Source: a virus
Length of the DNA: 63,168 nt
IMG/VR virus record: IMGVR_UViG_3300034093_001431
Location: 1-63,168 of that record
Direction: 5' to 3' (one strand)
Shown: positions 59,662-63,168 of the stretch, in pieces
Position numbering within the stretch: the first letter of the stretch is position 1
Layout: every line of letters begins with the position of its first letter
Program-made: the position numbers and the translations under genes
Notes under the pieces: generated by a model
Told to the model about the DNA's origin: nothing
The model's input: only the letters and a program-made list of their open reading frames with translations
Database searches by the model: none

Positions 59662-59858
59662 GACTTACTGTTTATGTGGTTTATGTAATTCTTGTAGTAG
59701 CTACAGCCCTTGGCGTAGACCTTGCCGTAGGTGGCGTCGTAGAGGCACTCGTCCCCTACCTTTATGAGTTCACCTGTAAGGGCGCAGGATGACCTGTACC
59801 TTGCCTTGATTATTCTTGAGCCTTCAAGGTGGTGGCTCGGTGGTGTGTAAATTCCCAT
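59658..59858 (-). CDS. Small protein, 66 aa
   Basis: Start at ATG 59858 (MGIYTPPSHHLEG); the upstream GTG at 59879 lies inside the tRNA-like minihelix. SRIIKARYRSSCALTGELIKVGDECLYD and YAKGCSYYKNYI are reminiscent of small 'C..TGE.I..G' proteins that flank PARP-like zinc modules. No firm family. Confidence 0.6.
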   Translation of the reverse strand: MGIYTPPSHHLEGSRIIKARYRSSCALTGELIKVGDECLYDATYGKVYAKGCSYYKNYINHINSKS

Positions 59859-59874
59859 GTCTTTATTTATTTGC

Positions 59875-59915
59875 AGCACGGGCGGGAGTCGAACCCACCC
59901 TGCGACCTTCGTGCT
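59875..59915 (-). ncRNA. tRNA acceptor/T-arm minihelix between genes
   Basis: On the minus strand AGCACG (59915-59910) pairs with CGTGCT (59880-59875). A perfect T-arm follows without a gap apart from one unpaired C: GTGGG, TTCGACT loop, CCCGC (59898-59882). An 11-nt bulge replaces the D and anticodon arms. The first A is the last base of the upstream TAA stop. Such minihelices are the minimal substrate of RNase P and of tRNA-maturation enzymes, so it may be a processing site. Confidence 0.55.
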
Positions 59916-60106
59916 TATCCTTCTATCTCTCTAAATTCTAACTCGTCAATGATCAGGGACCTCTCGTTCTCCACTTCCTTGTATATCCTGTCGCCGCTGT
60001 CTATGACGTGACAGTATTCGTTGAGTGTACCTAGCACCTCGTTGAGGCAGTGCAGTCGTTCGGATAAGGTGTACCCGCTCAGTTGTTTTACTTGCTTCTT
60101 ATTCAT
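59915..60106 (-). CDS. Small helical protein, 63 aa
   Basis: Start chosen at 60106 (MNKKQVKQLSGY), which avoids overlap with the upstream gene. Two helices: LSERLHCLNEVLGTLNEYCHV and RIYKEVENERSLIIDELEF. Its stop codon begins the minihelix element. No family recognised. Confidence 0.6.
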   Translation of the reverse strand: MNKKQVKQLSGYTLSERLHCLNEVLGTLNEYCHVIDSGDRIYKEVENERSLIIDELEFREIEG

Positions 60107-60117
60107 TGCTTTGGTTT

Positions 60118-60402
60118 TTATTGGGCGCATAGTTCCCACTGTTGATACTTTTTTATAGACCTGCCGTCTAGGCCAAGGCGGCTGCAAACGAACTTCGCTA
60201 GTTTTTTGAGACCTCGCTCGGTGTCTAGCCTGTTAGTGCCGATGGCTTCAACTACTTCGCTAGGGCTCATGCCTAGCACCCTGCTACAGAACTTTACATC
60301 CTGTCCTAGGTAGAAAGTTTTGGTGACCTTGCCTGTGGTGCAGTGCAGCGTCCAGTTGTGTTCAAACCCGTAGTGTGACGATACTGTGATGGTAGCTTTC
60401 AT
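60118..60402 (-). CDS. Hypothetical protein, 94 aa
   Basis: ATITVSSHYGFEHNWTLHC strands, then VKFCSRVLGMSPSEVVEAIG and a Lys/Arg-rich tail. No family recognised. Confidence 0.65.
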   Translation of the reverse strand: MKATITVSSHYGFEHNWTLHCTTGKVTKTFYLGQDVKFCSRVLGMSPSEVVEAIGTNRLDTERGLKKLAKFVCSRLGLDGRSIKKYQQWELCAQ

Positions 60403-60403
60403 C

Positions 60404-60610
60404 TTATTTATTTTTTTGGTTATTGAATACTAAGTCCTCGTTGTACTCGAAGTTGCCAGTCTCTATAAACTCTAGCACCTCTTCCTTGTAAGCGTACTCG
60501 GCGCGGAGGTCGTCGCCTAGGTTTAGCTTGTACTGTTTGTGACCCTCGTGGTCCTGTGTGCGTGTGACCTGCCCTGTCAGGAGCATCCATGCAAAGATTA
60601 ATTTTGTCAT
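60404..60610 (-). CDS. Small protein, 68 aa
   Basis: TKLIFAWMLLTGQVTRTQD, a charged middle (KQYKLNLGDDLRAEYAYK) and EFIETGNFEY. The hydrophobic start may be a weak signal. ATGA overlap upstream. No family recognised. Confidence 0.6.
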   Translation of the reverse strand: MTKLIFAWMLLTGQVTRTQDHEGHKQYKLNLGDDLRAEYAYKEEVLEFIETGNFEYNEDLVFNNQKNK

Positions 60611-60879
60611 GCTGTTTTATTTATGGCGTATTTTATAGCCTTAGTGAGTGCCTTTCTTGTAGACTGTGACGCGTTCCTGAGGCCCGCGAAGGCCATCATC
60701 GCGCTCGTTACTGAGGCGAACTGAATAATCGCCCATGCAGCGAACTCGTACACGGTGTAGCCCTGTGACACTAGCCTGTACACCTCGTCATTTGTGTTGA
60801 ATTGACTGCCTTTAGGGTAGTCCCATGTTTCAGTCTCGATAGCGCTGATGTAGCGCTTGAGTATTTCGTTTGCTTTCAT
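60607..60879 (-). CDS. Hypothetical protein, 90 aa
   Basis: KANEILKRYISAIETETWDYP and a hydrophobic stretch (EFAAWAIIQFASVTSAMMAFAGL, about 44-66) that may span the membrane. ATGA overlap with the upstream gene. No family recognised. Confidence 0.65.
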   Translation of the reverse strand: MKANEILKRYISAIETETWDYPKGSQFNTNDEVYRLVSQGYTVYEFAAWAIIQFASVTSAMMAFAGLRNASQSTRKALTKAIKYAINKTA

Positions 60880-61136
60880 GCTTTTGATTTAAAATATATT
60901 TTAAGTAATTCAAGATCGCTAGGTTCATCCGATAAATTAGGCTCAGCACCTTGCGTATCGGAGAAGTATAACTCCTCTATGTATTCAAAGAAACTGTGTC
61001 TCTCAAAATAATCCATCTTGCGAAATAAACCCCTCGCTTGTCGGTGTTGACCATTAACCTTGCTTTCAAGGATGTAGTCAAAATATTCTTGCAAGGTGTT
61101 AAAGTTTAGTTCGGTGACATAACTTGGAATCCTCAT
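60876..61136 (-). CDS. Hypothetical protein, 86 aa
   Basis: RIPSYVTELNFNTLQEYFDYIL and ARGLFRKMDYFERHSFFEYIEE suggest a small helical bundle. Its mRNA 5' end would be produced by hammerhead cleavage 24 nt upstream of the ATG. No family recognised. Confidence 0.65.
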   Translation of the reverse strand: MRIPSYVTELNFNTLQEYFDYILESKVNGQHRQARGLFRKMDYFERHSFFEYIEELYFSDTQGAEPNLSDEPSDLELLKIYFKSKA

Positions 61137-61154
61137 AAGTATGTTTTATTTATT

Positions 61155-61211
61155 GGTTAAGACGGGCGCTAATTGCACCCGTTTCGACTAATTAAGTCTC
61201 GTCAGTTAACC
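61155..61211 (-). ncRNA. Type I hammerhead ribozyme A
   Basis: Minus strand. Stem I: GGTTAA pairs with TTAACC. Core CTGACGA, stem II GACT/AGTC with a TAATT loop, then GAAA. Stem III is 7 bp, CGGGTGC with GCGCCCG, around AATTA. The cleavage triplet is GTC, with cut expected between 61161 and 61160. All invariant core bases (CUGANGA, GAAA, UH) are present. The upstream stop codon TGA is part of the CTGA core. It would leave a leader ending in A/T-rich sequence before the ATG at 61136. Confidence 0.93.
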
Positions 61212-61666
61212 TTGGCTAATTCTTGAGCTACAGTCCTTGCATATGCTGACTTCTGTGCATAGGTCCCTGCCTGTTGTGGGGCAGGTAATTCTATAACCTT
61301 GTCGAGGTCTACGCTGTAGATGGCCCGTTGATTATTAAGCATGCCGTACAGGGCAGCCTCTTCGATGCTATCAAACTGATAAGACACGTCTAGCACTAGC
61401 TTTCCGTTTTCCCACCACCCGCCGATGTGGGCGCCGTTATTCATCAGGTCCTTGCGGTTATTTTCGATGAAGGCATTGACCTCTGCGGTTATGACGTCTA
61501 CCTTGAGGTCCCGCTTGTACCTGTTGTAAACAGGCGACAAGTTAACGATGTGCTCGCTTTTTGCCTGAGAGGCGAACACGCCTGTTGTAGGCTTCCCTGT
61601 AGTCAGGCTGTAGCTTGCGCCTGTGCTGTCCACTAGGGACTCGATAAAAGATTGTAAGTTATTCAT
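61202..61666 (-). CDS. Hypothetical protein, 154 aa
   Basis: NNLQSFIESLVDSTGASYSL, then KSEHIVNLSPVYNRYKRDLKVDVI and GWWENGKLVLDVSYQFD. Alpha/beta protein with no family recognised. Its last codons (GTT AAC TGA) form the 5' strand of hammerhead A. Confidence 0.7.
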   Translation of the reverse strand: MNNLQSFIESLVDSTGASYSLTTGKPTTGVFASQAKSEHIVNLSPVYNRYKRDLKVDVITAEVNAFIENNRKDLMNNGAHIGGWWENGKLVLDVSYQFDSIEEAALYGMLNNQRAIYSVDLDKVIELPAPQQAGTYAQKSAYARTVAQELAKVN

Positions 61667-61676
61667 TGTATTTGGT

Positions 61677-61922
61677 TTATTGATAAATAATTCTTGTTAC
61701 TGTTGCGACCTCGTCACCTGTGTGTAGTTGATAGGCTATGCCGTCAGTTTGGTAGTGGACCGTGTCGCCTTTTTGAAGGGTTTCGCTAGCTATGAAGAAC
61801 GAAACGTCGCCGTCCTCAGCTATTGCTATCCTGTTTTTAACGTCCTCGACCTTCTCAAAGGTCTCCTTTTCGCACGAAGCGAGCGCTGTTGCTAGCATTA
61901 TTGCTGTTATATATCTTCTCAT
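61677..61922 (-). CDS. Phage-encoded lipoprotein, 81 aa
   Basis: RRYITAIMLATALASCEKE carries a signal peptide with lipobox LASC, so Cys17 should be lipidated. The mature part is an acidic beta-rich domain (GDVSFFIASETLQKGDTVHY, TGDEVATVTRIIYQ). Surface or periplasmic lipoproteins of phages often block superinfection or protect the receptor; that role is inferred. Its leader is generated by hammerhead B. Confidence 0.75.
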   Translation of the reverse strand: MRRYITAIMLATALASCEKETFEKVEDVKNRIAIAEDGDVSFFIASETLQKGDTVHYQTDGIAYQLHTGDEVATVTRIIYQ

Positions 61923-61930
61923 ATTTTAAT

Positions 61931-61980
61931 GGTTAAGACGCCTCTCGGCGTTTCGTCCATACAGGACTCGTCAGTTAACC
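61931..61980 (-). ncRNA. Type I hammerhead ribozyme B
   Basis: Minus strand. Stem I GGTTAA/TTAACC, core CTGACGA, stem II GTCC/GGAC with TGTAT loop, GAAA, stem III CGCC/GGCG closed by a GAGA tetraloop, then GTC. Cut expected between 61937 and 61936, leaving 14 nt before the ATG at 61922. The upstream gene ends with TAA inside stem I. At 50 nt it is the most compact of the three. Confidence 0.94.
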
Positions 61981-62220
61981 TATCACCAATTCGTACGCTT
62001 GGAACGACGGCTCGTACTCTCCGTGCTCAGCCATCATGTCGTCAAGTTCGTAGAACTCGGTGTTTCCGATAGCTTGTAACTCGTGAGAGACGGCTATTAT
62101 CGGGTGCTTATCTCCTCTTGTTGGGTGCTCGTAGAACGTGATGACCTGCCCGAGTGAGTTAGTCATTTCCCCTAGCTTGGTAGGGTTATAGGACATGAAT
62201 TTAGAATAACTTGTGTTCAT
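61975..62220 (-). CDS. Hypothetical protein, 81 aa
   Basis: NTSYSKFMSYNPTKLGEMTN, a beta core (SLGQVITFYEHPTRGD; HPIIAVSHELQAIG) and an acidic C-terminal half. Its stop codon lies inside stem I of hammerhead B, and its leader is produced by hammerhead C. No family recognised. Confidence 0.65.
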   Translation of the reverse strand: MNTSYSKFMSYNPTKLGEMTNSLGQVITFYEHPTRGDKHPIIAVSHELQAIGNTEFYELDDMMAEHGEYEPSFQAYELVIG

Positions 62221-62236
62221 TTTTGTAAAATTTAAT

Positions 62237-62292
62237 GGTTAAGACGGCCACAATTGTGACCGTTTCGAATATTTAATTCTCTTCAGTTAACC
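62237..62292 (-). ncRNA. Type I hammerhead ribozyme C
   Basis: Minus strand. Stem I GGTTAA (62292-62287) with TTAACC (62242-62237), core CTGAAGA (62286-62280), stem II GAAT/ATTC, GAAA (62266-62263), and stem III CGGTCAC with GTGGCCG around AATT, then GTC. Cut expected between 62243 and 62242, 22 nt before the ATG at 62220. The upstream TGA stop is the TGA of the core. Stem sequences differ from A and B with base-pairing kept, which is covariation. Confidence 0.94.
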
Positions 62293-62474
62293 TGTTCTAG
62301 GTTGACGCGGTAGTCATATCCGACACCGCCCGCCTCTTTGCCGTCCCAATTGTCTAGGTTATGCACTTCGCACAGGGCCTGTACACACTTTCTCGCGTCG
62401 CCATAAGAGGCGTAGAGGAGGTTTATTGAGTCAGGCTTCTGCATGGATGATAGGACTACTTTGTAATTTGTCAT
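62283..62474 (-). CDS. Hypothetical protein, 63 aa
   Basis: Start at 62474 (MTNYKVVLSSM) follows an A/T-rich leader; the longer frame has a poor N-terminus. Small alpha/beta protein with NLLYASYGDARKCVQALCEVHN and a C-terminal strand (YDYRVNLEQVN). First gene of the minus cluster. Its last codons form the 5' strand of hammerhead C. Confidence 0.7.
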   Translation of the reverse strand: MTNYKVVLSSMQKPDSINLLYASYGDARKCVQALCEVHNLDNWDGKEAGGVGYDYRVNLEQVN

Positions 62475-63069
62475 GATAGTAAAATTTAATTGGTTAGCGG
62501 GACATGGGGCGCACGATGCCCCTTGTACGTTAACATGTGACCTACTCACATACCCCGTATCTCTTGCGTCGCCTCCCTGTCTATTTAACAGGCTCGGGTC
62601 AGTTTAGCTAATTAAAACGCTGTAGTATGTTTCCTACATTATCGGGCTGACTCCCGTCCTTCGCTTGCGCTAAGGCTAACCATCTTGAGTTACCGTGAGA
62701 TGGTGAAAGCACGTTTTATGTCTTCTACGTTTTACCCGATATCACATCGATGCTACACGTAAGGGTTGACTACTCAGTCCCTGTCGTTTGACGTCGGCAA
62801 AGATGGGGTCATCGTTTTTAAATTTCCAAATAAATTTTACATTAACCTTCTGAAAGGCGCAATTTATGCGGGTGAAATTTTTATTTTCTCAGTGTTTACG
62901 AGGGATGCAGGAGGGGAAAACACACTAAACCATTGCAAACACAGGTGGTTCAGGGGGCGCAAAGTAACACAGGTGAGCGCAATTTTGGTACAGGTTCCGT
63001 GTCAACAGGGGAGTAAAAGGGTGCCGATGACAGGGTGAAAGTAACTAGCGAGGGAGGAGGGGAGGAGGG
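62475..63069. other. Noncoding leader/control region, left side of circle junction
   Basis: No convincing gene. Bases 62475-62700 are the leader of the minus cluster and can fold into a large RNA closed by GGTTAGC (62681-62675) and GCTAACC (62498-62492). Bases 62900-63069 are G-rich on the plus strand and end in a purine tract with five runs of three or more G around 63052-63100. With 1-574 this forms a noncoding region of about 1.17 kb between divergent gene blocks, likely origin and early control. Confidence 0.55.
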
Positions 63070-63102
63070 GAGTAGAATAAGGGGGAGTGGAGGGGGAGTC
63101 AC
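63052..63102 (+). other. G-tract purine region (possible G-quadruplex)
   Basis: GGG and two GGGG runs with AGGA spacers are followed, after 10 nt, by two GGGGG runs. Several four-tract combinations exist, though one loop is long. It sits at the strand-composition switch. Confidence 0.5.
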
Positions 63103-63168
63103 ACCGAGCCATGTTTACGCCATCCCTGTTCCACTTTCCACCACAACAGCACCACACCGCACCACTTT
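63070..63168. repeat. Terminal direct repeat, right copy
   Basis: Identical to 1-99; see the left copy. It should be removed once before circular analysis. Confidence 0.95.

Noticed and set aside
62475-62700. Fourth hammerhead ribozyme
   Set aside because: Flanking stem and leader resemble the others, but CUGANGA and GAAA are absent, so it is reported only as a structured leader.
62766-63038. 90-aa plus-strand open frame starting at TTG
   Set aside because: Weak start, no promoter, composition shift midway, and it crosses the presumed origin region; more likely chance.
1-63168. CRISPR array, insertion sequence, integrase or attachment site
   Set aside because: No regularly spaced repeats, transposase or integrase signatures were seen; the tRNA-like pieces contain both acceptor strands and so do not look like simple attP 3' tRNA ends.

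Overview
The window is one complete tailed-phage genome, assembled as a circle: bases 1-99 recur exactly at 63070-63168, so the unit length is about 63,069 bp. The host is very probably a member of Bacteroidota. Three things point there: most promoters carry the Bacteroidetes -7 box TAnnTTTG (often TATATTTG), starts are preceded by A-rich stretches rather than Shine-Dalgarno motifs, and the phage GroEL reads like a Bacteroidota GroEL. The structural genes suggest a short-tailed phage with internal ejected proteins: TerL, portal, scaffold, capsid, connector/ring proteins, a 1240-aa tail hub and giant polyvalent cargo proteins. No integrase, repressor or DNA polymerase was seen.

Layout. 62475-63069 plus 1-574: a divergent noncoding region, probably the replication origin/control region, with a strand-composition switch. 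575-6357 (+): a RepL-like initiator, groES-groEL, small basic proteins, a NinB-like protein and a metallophosphoesterase. 6358-8560: structured RNAs (terminators, a tRNA-like element, a kissing-loop RNA) mixed with tiny AT-rich genes. 8561-14215 (+): replication and recombination genes (initiator-like protein, VirE-N/helicase fusion, DUF3127 SSB-like protein, NinG), a second co-chaperonin, and two anti-defense candidates (Acb2/Tad1-like and Tad2). 14318-50308 (+): morphogenesis, opening with a putative tandem Cpn10-like protein and including a phage ferritin between two giant virion proteins. 50364-52058 (+): lysis (holin-like proteins, CHAP endolysin). 52060-52090: a bidirectional terminator. 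52108-62474 (-): a leftward early cluster of about 30 small genes with a glycosyltransferase, a spanin-like pair, Gp157, an ERF annealing protein, a lipoprotein and many unknowns.

The most striking feature is RNA-based. Three complete type I hammerhead ribozymes lie between genes of the minus-strand cluster (61155-61211, 61931-61980, 62237-62292). Each begins inside the stop codon region of the upstream gene and would cleave 14-24 nt before the next start codon. A tRNA acceptor/T-arm minihelix in another gap of the same operon (59875-59915), and a tRNA-like RNA with a large insert on the plus strand (6816-7001), suggest that this phage matures its polycistronic mRNA with self-cleaving and tRNA-mimic elements. 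Other highlights are the ferritin, three separate Cpn10-type genes beside one GroEL, the adjacent cyclic-nucleotide anti-defense genes, and near-leaderless promoters for morphogenesis and lysis genes.
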